From: Candidatus Avelusimicrobium fimicolum | Lineage (GTDB): Bacteria > Elusimicrobiota > Elusimicrobia > Elusimicrobiales > Elusimicrobiaceae | Length of the DNA: 59,758 nt | Reading direction: 5' to 3' | NCBI GenBank assembly: GCA_900541355.1 | Contig: UQJU01000005.1 | Span: 1 to 59,758 of the forward strand | In this document: positions 24,835 to 33,186 of the stretch, piece after piece | How the letters are laid out: every line of letters starts with the position of its first letter | Numbering within the stretch: the first letter of the stretch is position 1 | Program-made: the position numbers and the translations under genes | The notes under the pieces: generated by a model | What the model was told of the DNA's origin: nothing | Seen by the model: only the letters and a program-made list of their open reading frames with translations | Databases searched by the model: none

Positions 24835-26028
24835 TTATTTATGTAAAAGCCAGTCTAACACATTGATTTGTTTAATCCCATCAAAATCAGTAGCAGGCAA
24901 ATAATCCATTGTTAGCAAATATTTAGGATAATGGTCTTTAATCTTTTTAAGAGGTTCCACTTCTCGTTTGAGTGTCTCTTCCGACAAAACACTTTGGGAT
25001 ACTTGGTAATATTGCGTGCCTTGGTCATTTAGAGCAACAAAGTCCACTTCTTGCGTGCCGGATTTGCCAATAAAAACTTTGTACCCTCTCCTAATCAGTT
25101 CCAAGTATACAATGTTTTCTAAAATATGACCTGTATCTTTTCCCTTGTTATTCAAAAGAGCTTGGCGCAAACCAGTATCCACAATATAATATTTCTCACC
25201 CGTTTGTAGGTATTGTTTCCCCTTAATATCGTAGCGAGAGGCCGGATATAACACAAAACTTTCCACAAGGGCTGTTATATATTTTTCAACAGTCTGATGT
25301 GAAATTTTATATCCGGTTGAAGTAAGTGTATCACCTATTTTTTTGATAGATACCAAACTACCTATGTTATCAAACAAGAATTTAATGATGCGATACAATT
25401 CATCCGTATTAACTATCTTATATCGCGCAACTACGTCCTTAATGATGATAGAATCCAATATACCTTTTAGATAAATATTTTTGGCTTCTTCTGTTGGCAT
25501 TTGCAGTGTATATGGAAATGCCCCATTCTGTACGTAAGATGCGTACAATTTGGACAGATTGCTTTTGTCCTGTTGGGCAGAAACATATTCTTCAAATGAC
25601 AATGGCATCATCTGTATCTCTACATATCGTCCAGATAACAGAGTGGCTAATTCGCCGGATAAGAGTTGCGCGTTAGAGCCTGTGATGTAAATATCAAAAT
25701 TATCACGGATATACAAACTATCCACGACTTTTTGAAATTGCGGTACATTTTGGATTTCATCTAAAAAGATATAATTCTTTTTGTTTGATATTGCATGCTC
25801 TAAAATATATTTATGTAATTTTTTATAATCCAATAACTCCTCATTCAACACATCTTCAAAATTGAGGGATTGAATCTGCTCTTTTTTAACGTCGCTTTTT
25901 AACAAAAAGTCCTGATACAGTTGAAATAATGTGGATTTGCCGCATCTGCGCACTCCAGTAATTACTTTAATAAGCTGTTTATCTTTAAATAATTTCAGTT
26001 GGTTTAAGTAATTTTTTCGTTGTATCAT
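24835..26028 (-). CDS. AAA_14/DUF4143 family ATPase
   Basis: 397 residues from the ATG at 26028 (GGGGAA upstream). N-terminal AAA domain: Walker A TGVRRCGKST near residue 25 and Walker B NYIFLDEIQNV near residue 88. It has the sensor motif TGSNAQLLSGE, and a C-terminal DUF4143 nuclease-like domain (YLELIRRGYKVFIG, then EVDFVA with a PD-(D/E)XK-like pattern). This family is abundant in host-associated bacteria and of unclear function, perhaps linked to toxin-antitoxin or defence. It is a single gene between the RM operon and the island's right end. Confidence 0.9.
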   Translation of the reverse strand: MIQRKNYLNQLKLFKDKQLIKVITGVRRCGKSTLFQLYQDFLLKSDVKKEQIQSLNFEDVLNEELLDYKKLHKYILEHAISNKKNYIFLDEIQNVPQFQKVVDSLYIRDNFDIYITGSNAQLLSGELATLLSGRYVEIQMMPLSFEEYVSAQQDKSNLSKLYASYVQNGAFPYTLQMPTEEAKNIYLKGILDSIIIKDVVARYKIVNTDELYRIIKFLFDNIGSLVSIKKIGDTLTSTGYKISHQTVEKYITALVESFVLYPASRYDIKGKQYLQTGEKYYIVDTGLRQALLNNKGKDTGHILENIVYLELIRRGYKVFIGKSGTQEVDFVALNDQGTQYYQVSQSVLSEETLKREVEPLKKIKDHYPKYLLTMDYLPATDFDGIKQINVLDWLLHK

Positions 26029-26742
26029 AATAGTTCCCCGTGTTTTCCTTATATTACCAAAATAATCCCCAAAAAGCAAAAAATTGTATTTGAGTTAAAA
26101 CTTTTTACAAAAATAAGATAAATTTTAACCTTACTTAAAACTTTTCGCAATAATAGCAAATTAAAGGCCAGATTTTGCGACTTCAAGATTATTCTTACTC
26201 GTAAAAATGTTCTAAACTGCCCACCAAACAGTAAAAAGTAGTTGGATTAGAAGAGATTTTTGAACTACACTTTAAATTTCCTATATTTTTGATAAAAGTT
26301 TTCACTAAATCTTAAAAAAGTTGTTAATTTTGGCAATCTCGGGTTCCAATGTTTCCGGTTATTTTGCTGTCATATTTAATTTTTAAAGAGATATAATTAC
26401 CACTATCAACACAAACTTATATTGGTATTGGAAGATACAACCATATTCCATCAATTTAATATCCATTAGGGCGCCTATTTAAAATTATTAAGATTAAAAT
26501 CCCAGTACCATTAATCAAAACGCAATTTATTCTCTATTTTCCCCTGTTTTTTCCCTGTTATCTATTTTAGGGAATTTGGAGTGTTTTTATCTAAATTTCT
26601 CCGACGAAAGCATTTTATAGAGATGTGTCTCCATAATCCGCAAAACTGTCCCAAAATGGGCAAAATTCCCTGTTTTTTGCCTGATAAACAGGGTACTCTC
26701 CGTACGCGTTCTAAGATGCACCCACAGTCACTACTCCGTGCC
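26029..26742. other. Long AT-rich spacer, no gene
   Basis: About 700 bp without a credible ORF. It contains a tRNA-end-like TTAGGGCGCCTATTT (26467), the direct repeats TTCCCTGTT around 26540-26560 and 26670, and decayed sequence. It looks like an integration scar next to the right-end repeat. Confidence 0.5.
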
Positions 26743-26906
26743 CGACCATTTAGAAAGCCGCTTTTAAGTAAGCGGCTTTTTTGTTGTCTAATTTTCCTCT
26801 CTCTCGTCGGGGTTTTGGTCTGATTTTTATCAATTTGGGTCTTAGAGTAGTTTATAAGCCCCACAAAAAAGGCCCTTTTGGGCCCTTTTTCTCCGGTGGG
26901 CAAAAG
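26743..26906 (+). repeat. Dispersed double-terminator repeat, copy 3
   Basis: Almost identical to copy 1 over the first ~60 bases, then about 75 percent similar by eye. Both hairpins are intact (26755-26782; AAAGGCCCTTTTGGGCCCTTTTT near 26870 in shortened form). It marks the right end of the defence island beside the glycan locus. Confidence 0.75.
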
Positions 26907-26929
26907 AGTATTTTATCCATCCCTATTAC

Positions 26930-26955
26930 CGCTTACTATCGAGAGATAAGTCAAG
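26930..26955. repeat. 26-bp dyad repeat, copy 3
   Basis: CGCTTACTATCGAGAG followed by ATAAGTCAAG, one base different from copy 2. It lies between the double-terminator repeat and the end of rmlA, with no downstream gene to regulate, which favours a recombination-site or scar interpretation. Confidence 0.7.
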
Positions 26956-26961
26956 TTGGGT

Positions 26962-27834
26962 CTACTTCTTATTTAATAAACGGCTTACATATTGATAATA
27001 TGTATTAGACGGATACTTGGACAATGTTTGTGCTAACTCCGCTTTGCTAATAAACCCTTTCTTTAAAGCGATTTCTTCCAAACACGCTATTTCTATCCCT
27101 TGGTTTAACTGCATACTATGCACAAAATTCGCCGCTTGCAAGACGCTTTCGTGCGTCCCCGTGTCTAACCACGCAAATCCGCGCTCTAATCGCGCGACGT
27201 GCAAAGTATTATGGACTAAATACACTTTGTTGAGGTCTGTAATTTCCAACTCTCCGCGCGAGGAAGGCTTTAATTGTTTGGCGTAAGAAACAACCTTATT
27301 ATCATAAAAATATAGCCCAGTAACCGCAAAATTGCTTTTAGGGGTTTTAGGTTTTTCTTCCAAAGATACGGCATTTCCGGCTTTATCAAAAGATACCACG
27401 CCAAAGCGTTCCGGGTCTCTTACCTCGTATGCAAACACAGTGGCTCCCGCAGTATTTTGCTTAGCACTTTGTAAAATCTGCTCAAACCCATTTCCATAAA
27501 AGATGTTATCCCCCAAAATAAGGGCCACTCTATCCGCGCCGATGAAATCTTCCCCTAATATAAAAGCATCCGCAATACCCTTTTTTACCAACTGCGGCAC
27601 ATAAGATAACGAAATACCCCATTGGGAGCCGTCCCCCAGCAATTTTTTAAAGTTATCTATATCTTCGGGGGTAGTAATAATCAAAATATCCCGTATCCCT
27701 GCCATCATAAGGGTTGAAAGCGGGTAATAAATCATTGGTTTATCGTAAATAGGCAATAAAATCTTGGAAATGGGCAAAGACGCCGGATACAACCGCGTGC
27801 CGGCCCCGCCTGCTAAAATAATGCCTTTCATCAT
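26962..27834 (-). CDS. rmlA: Glucose-1-phosphate thymidylyltransferase
   Basis: 290 residues. It makes dTDP-glucose from glucose-1-phosphate and dTTP, the first step to dTDP-rhamnose and other deoxysugars. The N-terminal signature GIILAGGAGTRLYP and the motifs LILGDNIFYG, EEKPKTPKSNFAVTGLYFYD and GFAWLDTGTHESV are all present at normal spacing. Its start overlaps the stop of the ABC exporter by one base (TAATG), so it is the last gene of the glycan operon. rmlB, rmlC and rmlD are not in the window and must be elsewhere if rhamnose is made. Confidence 0.96.
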   Translation of the reverse strand: MMKGIILAGGAGTRLYPASLPISKILLPIYDKPMIYYPLSTLMMAGIRDILIITTPEDIDNFKKLLGDGSQWGISLSYVPQLVKKGIADAFILGEDFIGADRVALILGDNIFYGNGFEQILQSAKQNTAGATVFAYEVRDPERFGVVSFDKAGNAVSLEEKPKTPKSNFAVTGLYFYDNKVVSYAKQLKPSSRGELEITDLNKVYLVHNTLHVARLERGFAWLDTGTHESVLQAANFVHSMQLNQGIEIACLEEIALKKGFISKAELAQTLSKYPSNTYYQYVSRLLNKK

Positions 27835-29594
27835 TACGCTTCCTGCTTTTTGAATTGCATAGAATACAACGCATAATAGGCTCCGCGGAGTTTTAATAAT
27901 TCTTCGTGTGTGCCTTGTTCCGCAATTTTGCCGTCATTGATAACTACAATTTTATCCGCGTTTTGTATGGTGGATAAGCGGTGCGCAATCACAATAACGG
28001 TGCGGTTCTTCATCAAGTTATCTAAGGCTTCTTGCACAACACGTTCGGACTTATTATCTAGGGCACTAGTGGCCTCGTCCAAAATGACAATAGGAGCATT
28101 TTTTACAAACGCACGCGCAATAGCCAAGCGTTGCTTTTGCCCACCAGAAAGCAAAATACCGCGCTCCCCTATCTGCGTATCTAACCCTTGGGGTAAGCCT
28201 TTCACAAATTCATCCAAACAGGCGCTTTTTAAGGCCATCCAAATAGTGGCATCATCTGCGTGTTCGTTCCCTAAGAGGACATTTTCCTTAACCGTACCTG
28301 AAAATAAAAAGTTATCTTGGAACACCATAGCAATTTGTTTCCGCAACGATTTTTGGGAAATGTCTTTAATATCAGCCCCGTCTATTTTAATAGAACCCTG
28401 CTTGATATCATACAAGCGCGGGATTAATGCGGAAATAGTGGTTTTCCCACCGCCGGAGTTGCCCACTAGGGCGATTGTATGGCCGACAGGAATGGTTAAA
28501 TTAATATCGTGCAACACCTCCCGCCCGGCAACATATTCAAAATGGACGTGGTCAAACACGATATCTTTCTTAACTTCTGTTAGTTCTTTGGCGGTGCTTA
28601 AATCCTTGATATTAGGCTGTAAATCCAAAATATCAAAAATACGGTCTATGGCTAAAAAAGAATTTTGGATAGAAATATAGTTATTCCCCACAGATTTCAA
28701 CGGGGTATAAAGCATCATCAGGGCCGCAATAAACGCCACAAAATTACCACTGGTAATAGTGCCGTTTACAATCAAATAACTGCCGTACCCAATCACCAAC
28801 GCCACCCCAATAGACATAATAATATGCATAAGGGGCGAAAGCCAGTTCGTTCCCTTTACCATGCGCATGGCTAGGGAGAAGGTCATATCCGTCACATTGT
28901 GGAAGCGTTTTTTGAACTCGTCCTCCAGCGTAAAGGAACGAATCGTTTTATTTCCGGCAAAGGTTTCGTTATAAATAGTCATTACATACGAAAGATTACC
29001 GACGGTTTTTTCCAAAATTTCTTTCATTTTCTTGCGGACCTTGGCCATCGGATACACAAAAAATAAGAGTACCGCAATAGCAATAAGTGCTAATTGCCAA
29101 GAGTTATATAACAAAACACAAACCAAAGAAATAGAGGAAAATGTTTTGGATAAAAACTGTTTCAGGTTATCTATAAGCCCTGTGGAGGCGGTTTCGGCAT
29201 CGTTGGAATAACGGAACAAGATTTCGCCGGAATTGTGCGTATCAAAGTATGAAGTATCCATAGAGAGGAGTTTTTCATACAGGCGGCGCTTTACCCCGAT
29301 AGTAATTTTTTGGGCCACCCAAGTATTTAGGTAGTTGGAAGAATAAATCAGCACCCCTTGCACAATGGTAAAACCCACAATAAGAAACGGGATTAACGCC
29401 GAAAAATGCGGCTGTTTATCCACCATTACCTTATCCATAAACGGCTTTAAGAACATAGCCACGGCGCCGTCCAACGCGCCCACGGGCACCGTTAGCGCCA
29501 CGCCCAAGCACGCCCGAAACCAATATGGTTTAATATACGGCCACATACGGCGGAAATTAATAATAAGTAAATTATTTTTTAAGTATTTTTTCAT
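27834..29594 (-). CDS. msbA: Lipid A/glycolipid ABC exporter, MsbA-like
   Basis: 586 residues: six-helix ABC transmembrane domain (residues about 15-320) fused to one nucleotide-binding domain. Walker A is GNSGGGKTT near residue 381, signature LLSGGQKQRLAIARA near 483, Walker B IVILDEATSALD near 501, and the H-loop is VIVIAHRLSTI. It acts as a homodimer in the inner membrane, flipping lipid A-core or a related lipid-linked glycan. Placement inside a glycan locus supports this role, but a multidrug or O-antigen exporter of the same family is possible. Confidence 0.9.
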   Translation of the reverse strand: MKKYLKNNLLIINFRRMWPYIKPYWFRACLGVALTVPVGALDGAVAMFLKPFMDKVMVDKQPHFSALIPFLIVGFTIVQGVLIYSSNYLNTWVAQKITIGVKRRLYEKLLSMDTSYFDTHNSGEILFRYSNDAETASTGLIDNLKQFLSKTFSSISLVCVLLYNSWQLALIAIAVLLFFVYPMAKVRKKMKEILEKTVGNLSYVMTIYNETFAGNKTIRSFTLEDEFKKRFHNVTDMTFSLAMRMVKGTNWLSPLMHIIMSIGVALVIGYGSYLIVNGTITSGNFVAFIAALMMLYTPLKSVGNNYISIQNSFLAIDRIFDILDLQPNIKDLSTAKELTEVKKDIVFDHVHFEYVAGREVLHDINLTIPVGHTIALVGNSGGGKTTISALIPRLYDIKQGSIKIDGADIKDISQKSLRKQIAMVFQDNFLFSGTVKENVLLGNEHADDATIWMALKSACLDEFVKGLPQGLDTQIGERGILLSGGQKQRLAIARAFVKNAPIVILDEATSALDNKSERVVQEALDNLMKNRTVIVIAHRLSTIQNADKIVVINDGKIAEQGTHEELLKLRGAYYALYSMQFKKQEA

Positions 29595-30765
29595 TATGAG
29601 GTTTTCCTATGCTATCTATAATTTGAGAAATAAGTTTTGGGTTATCTACATAGTTTTTTATCTTTCCCTTACAATTAGGTAAATATTTTAAGTCAAACCC
29701 TGTTTTAACTTGTTTGGGGGTTAAAGTATTGAAAATTCCATGAGTTTGAAATCCCGTATAAATAATATGCAAATTAGGATTGACGGCAGATATCAAATCC
29801 AGTAAACCGCTGCGCAATCCAACAACATATTTGGCTTTTTGGGCAAGCAATAATACCTCATCCAACGATAATTCAGGATAGGTTATTCCATCAGGACTAG
29901 GCATATTTGTCACATTAAAAAAGATGCTCCAACCTCTTTGTCTTAATTTGACAGCGAGCTCTTGCCATTTAGCAACTGGAATTAATAAGCAAGAATTTGC
30001 TTCAGGAGAGAGAATAACCAACTTTTCCATGTTGAGTGATAAGGGGTTTATTTTTTTTGATAGAGATATTGCACTCGCATTAGAAAAACAAAGCGTACTA
30101 ACACAAGTATCTTCTTTTTTTATAGAAAGATATTGTAATAATATATCAAACCAATTTCCCTTTTGTTGAATAATATTTTCTTCTACATGTACAAAATGGC
30201 TTGGAGTAAAAAGCAATAATCCGTGGATTTGCTTCAACTGAAAAACCTTATTAGCAAAGTAATTGCGAAAACGTGGAATCATTACAATGGGGGCTTGAGG
30301 ATAAAATAGCCTACACAAGTCACGATGATACGTTTTGGTAATTAGGAATAAAGGCTTTTGGATATGGTTTTGAGCAAAATAAGCCTTGCTACAAAAACAA
30401 AAAAAGCAAAACAATTCTCCCAAATTACTATTTAATATGAAAATATAATCTGTGTTAGGCGGAATTTTATGTTGTATTTGTTTGTATAATAATTCTCTCA
30501 CAGGTTTATGCCACACTGTATAGCAGAATATTTGTATGTATTTTTCGCTTTTTTCATAGCCCCATTGTGCTACTACTACACGACCAACTTGGTATTTTTT
30601 ATACCGTATAGAGTGTAATTCATCAATTACCTTTTCCCGTTTAATAAAACCATTAAAAAACGATTGGGTACGCTTAAAAAAAGGTTTATGTTGCAAATAG
30701 CGAGAATAAATTTTTATTCCACTAAAAATAAAACATTTTTCTTTAGCAAACTCTTGTTTTTTCAT
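29572..30765 (-). CDS. Probable GT-B glycosyltransferase (capsule/LPS type)
   Basis: 397 residues from the ATG at 30765; a GTG two codons earlier is an alternative start. No strong family match by eye. The C-terminal half resembles heptosyltransferase-like GT-B folds: VILSPEANSCLL, then SLDEVLLLAQKAKYVVGLRSGLLDL, a donor-binding pattern in which a residue run 'GLRSG' precedes the nucleotide-sugar site. The N-terminal part is basic and lacks membrane segments. It overlaps the downstream msbA start by about 23 bases and follows kdsD closely, so it lies within the glycan operon. Confidence 0.75.
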   Translation of the reverse strand: MKKQEFAKEKCFIFSGIKIYSRYLQHKPFFKRTQSFFNGFIKREKVIDELHSIRYKKYQVGRVVVAQWGYEKSEKYIQIFCYTVWHKPVRELLYKQIQHKIPPNTDYIFILNSNLGELFCFFCFCSKAYFAQNHIQKPLFLITKTYHRDLCRLFYPQAPIVMIPRFRNYFANKVFQLKQIHGLLLFTPSHFVHVEENIIQQKGNWFDILLQYLSIKKEDTCVSTLCFSNASAISLSKKINPLSLNMEKLVILSPEANSCLLIPVAKWQELAVKLRQRGWSIFFNVTNMPSPDGITYPELSLDEVLLLAQKAKYVVGLRSGLLDLISAVNPNLHIIYTGFQTHGIFNTLTPKQVKTGFDLKYLPNCKGKIKNYVDNPKLISQIIDSIGKPHNEKILKK

Positions 30766-30774
30766 AGCCACATA

Positions 30775-31731
30775 TTAAAGCCCCAGTCGTAATAAATCGT
30801 GGATATGCACAATACCTACCGGTTTATTATTTTCTACAACAAAAAGTGTTGTGATTTTTTTCTCATTCATTAATCTCAATGCTTCAGCTGCCATAACATC
30901 CGGAGCAATTTGTTTGGGGGCATGAGTCATTAGTTCCACAGCGGTTTTAGAAAACAAATCAGGGCTCATTTTTCTGCGTAAATCTCCGTCAGTAAAAATC
31001 CCTGTCAATCTTCCTAGACTATCCACAAAACCGACACACCCTAGCCGCTTTTGGGACATCTCCACTATCACTTGGGAAAACGGGGCATTTTCCGGCAATA
31101 ATGGAATATTTTCCCCTGTATGCATGACATCTTTTACTAACTGTAAAATGGCACCTAATTTGCCCCCCGGATGACGAATTTGAAAATCTTTTTTAGTAAA
31201 TTTTTTTCGCTCCATCAGTGCTACGGTCAAAATATCCCCAAGTACCAAAGTGGCCGTAGTGGAACATGTTGGGGCCAAACCCAAAGGGTCTGCCTCCGGC
31301 GTAGTGGGCAAAGGTAAAACATAGTTGGAATATTTACCCAAAGTACTATTTGGATTTTTAGTAATGCCTACTATGGGAATAGCAAAACGCTTACAATAAT
31401 TTAAAATATCCACTAATTCTTTGGATTCCCCACTATTGGAAATGGCAATAACAATATCCTGAACCGTAATCATTCCCAAATCTCCGTGGCTGGCCTCTGC
31501 CGGATGAATAAAAATTGACGGGGTACCTGTTGAGGATAAAGAAGCCACAATTTTTTGCGCAATAATGCCGGATTTACCCATTCCCGTAAAAACAACCCTG
31601 CCTTGCGTATTTTGCATTAAGTCTAGTACCTGGGATAAAGAAAATAATGAAATGGTATTCCTCAATTCTTCAATACATTTCATTTCAGCAGAAATCGTAT
31701 CTATAAGTAAATGTTTTGTTAAATTCAACAT
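30775..31731 (-). CDS. kdsD: Arabinose-5-phosphate isomerase
   Basis: 318 residues. It converts ribulose-5-phosphate to arabinose-5-phosphate, the first committed step of Kdo synthesis for LPS. The SIS domain (GRVVFTGMGKSGIIAQKI, then SNSGES and HPAEASHGDLGM) is followed by two CBS domains (VKDVMHTGENIPLL, then ELMTHAPKQI). Length is normal for KdsD/KpsF. Its presence supports a Kdo-containing envelope. A KpsF-type capsule paralogue cannot be excluded given the glycan locus. Confidence 0.94.
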   Translation of the reverse strand: MLNLTKHLLIDTISAEMKCIEELRNTISLFSLSQVLDLMQNTQGRVVFTGMGKSGIIAQKIVASLSSTGTPSIFIHPAEASHGDLGMITVQDIVIAISNSGESKELVDILNYCKRFAIPIVGITKNPNSTLGKYSNYVLPLPTTPEADPLGLAPTCSTTATLVLGDILTVALMERKKFTKKDFQIRHPGGKLGAILQLVKDVMHTGENIPLLPENAPFSQVIVEMSQKRLGCVGFVDSLGRLTGIFTDGDLRRKMSPDLFSKTAVELMTHAPKQIAPDVMAAEALRLMNEKKITTLFVVENNKPVGIVHIHDLLRLGL

Positions 31732-31733
31732 AA

Positions 31734-32807
31734 TTAATACCTCATTTGAGACTTATTAGCAATTTTTTCCAATGAATGCAATTTCCAATGTTCAGGACAA
31801 AATCTATGAAGATTTGTGGCTTCATTAAGCAAAAAATCCAAACTTGCAGATAATGGTTTTCCAATGTCTACCTTAAAACAATCTGCGATTTTAAATACCC
31901 CTAAATCTTTTTTTTGAAATACTTCTGCTAATACAGGAAGACATAATTTTCCATTTTCCCAGTAGTACACACTAGCACCTATTGGATTGAAAATAAAACT
32001 TCCCCAATGAATAAAATAACAATTACTAAAATAAAAACTTTCTATTTTGATATTTTTTTTCTCTTTTAAATAATTAAAAAACCAGTCTAAATTGAATGCT
32101 ATATCTAATTTTAGGTAATTAGATATCCAAGACAAATCCTCATTTCTGTCAAATATAGAGCAAAAATCAACAATATCTCTAACATAGCAGACGCCAAAAG
32201 ACCAATGTTTTCCTTTTGTCCTACTACGCCACATATCTAAGGAACAAGCTGCTACATTATGCTTTTCTGCATAAAGTTCTACTTGTTGCAAGAATTTTGC
32301 CCCCTTTTCAGGATATTGGCATATCATGGTATCATCAGCATCAATAGTCCAAAATTTGGTAATTTTCTGTTGTTTAGCATGATAAAAACTCGTAAGATGT
32401 GCGGCTGTTGCCTTAATCCAGTATTTTGTACCAATATTAAAAATTATTTTTTTTAATTTTTTTCTCCAACTTGATATAAATTTGACATTCCTATTAGGAA
32501 AACAAATCCAGCGTAGTATCTCATTTTGTAATTTTTTATTATCACATAAAAAATAAAAATCAGCGCCCATATTATTAATAATATTTATCCAATGTTGGAT
32601 ACACGGCAAAGTATAGTCAGCAAGTCTATTTACTTTTAAATAAAAAACGGGAATAGAGGTATTTTTGACTGGCAAATTCCATGCAAAAGTAAAAGATTTA
32701 AAAAAATGTTCTCTTTGGTAATAAACAAGAGGTTTGCCTAATACAAGTATGACCCTAGACTTTGTAGAATCCATTGTGTGCAACTTTATTTTCTCAAACA
32801 ATCTCAT
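31734..32807 (-). CDS. Uncharacterised protein, possible GT-A glycosyltransferase
   Basis: 357 residues with a clear AGGAAA upstream of ATG. It contains KFWTIDADDTMICQYP (about residues 148-163), where DADD could be the metal-binding DxD of a GT-A fold, followed by DMWRSRTKGKHWSFGV. The C-terminal ~100 residues end in a helical segment. I recognise no named family. Located between the HAD phosphatase and kdsD in the glycan operon, which supports a sugar-transfer role. Confidence 0.72.
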   Translation of the reverse strand: MRLFEKIKLHTMDSTKSRVILVLGKPLVYYQREHFFKSFTFAWNLPVKNTSIPVFYLKVNRLADYTLPCIQHWINIINNMGADFYFLCDNKKLQNEILRWICFPNRNVKFISSWRKKLKKIIFNIGTKYWIKATAAHLTSFYHAKQQKITKFWTIDADDTMICQYPEKGAKFLQQVELYAEKHNVAACSLDMWRSRTKGKHWSFGVCYVRDIVDFCSIFDRNEDLSWISNYLKLDIAFNLDWFFNYLKEKKNIKIESFYFSNCYFIHWGSFIFNPIGASVYYWENGKLCLPVLAEVFQKKDLGVFKIADCFKVDIGKPLSASLDFLLNEATNLHRFCPEHWKLHSLEKIANKSQMRY

Positions 32808-32817
32808 ATAGTTTTTC

Positions 32818-33186
32818 CTATTTGCTATTGTCCACGCAATAATCTAAATGAAAGATTCCATCTCTTTCTTTATTAACTGCATAAGCGCATTTCAAGCCAC
32901 TGGGTTTATTATCATTTACTAAAATACGCTCGCCCATAGGCACATCCGTAATAATATGGTCGTAACGGATTTGATTTGTGGTTAAAAAATCCTTTAATGC
33001 AGGCAAATATTCAGCCTTGCGGGCCGTGAGCAAAATAACCCTATCCTGAGAGGGTAATGAGGCAAAAAAGTCCTTTACCCCCGGCAACAAGGTGTCATAA
33101 GCATCTATTTTATACCCATTATGTTTTACAATGGTACCGTCCACATCCAATATCCAAGTATGAGGTAAAGAAGAAAGTTTCAACAT
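32818..33186 (-). CDS. HAD-superfamily phosphatase
   Basis: 122 residues, a minimal HAD without a large cap. Motif I is ILDVDGTIV (nucleophile Asp plus acid Asp), motif II LLTARK, motif IV GERILVNDNKPSG. It probably dephosphorylates a sugar or polyol phosphate made by neighbouring enzymes. Start overlaps the stop of the fused nucleotidyltransferase-kinase by one base (TAATG), indicating coupled translation and a shared pathway. Confidence 0.88.
   Translation of the reverse strand: MLKLSSLPHTWILDVDGTIVKHNGYKIDAYDTLLPGVKDFFASLPSQDRVILLTARKAEYLPALKDFLTTNQIRYDHIITDVPMGERILVNDNKPSGLKCAYAVNKERDGIFHLDYCVDNSK

Noticed and set aside
26562..26903. 113-codon minus ORF over repeat copy 3
   Set aside because: It spans hairpins and a repeat shared with non-coding copies at 1 and 5353; basic random-looking composition and no ribosome site.
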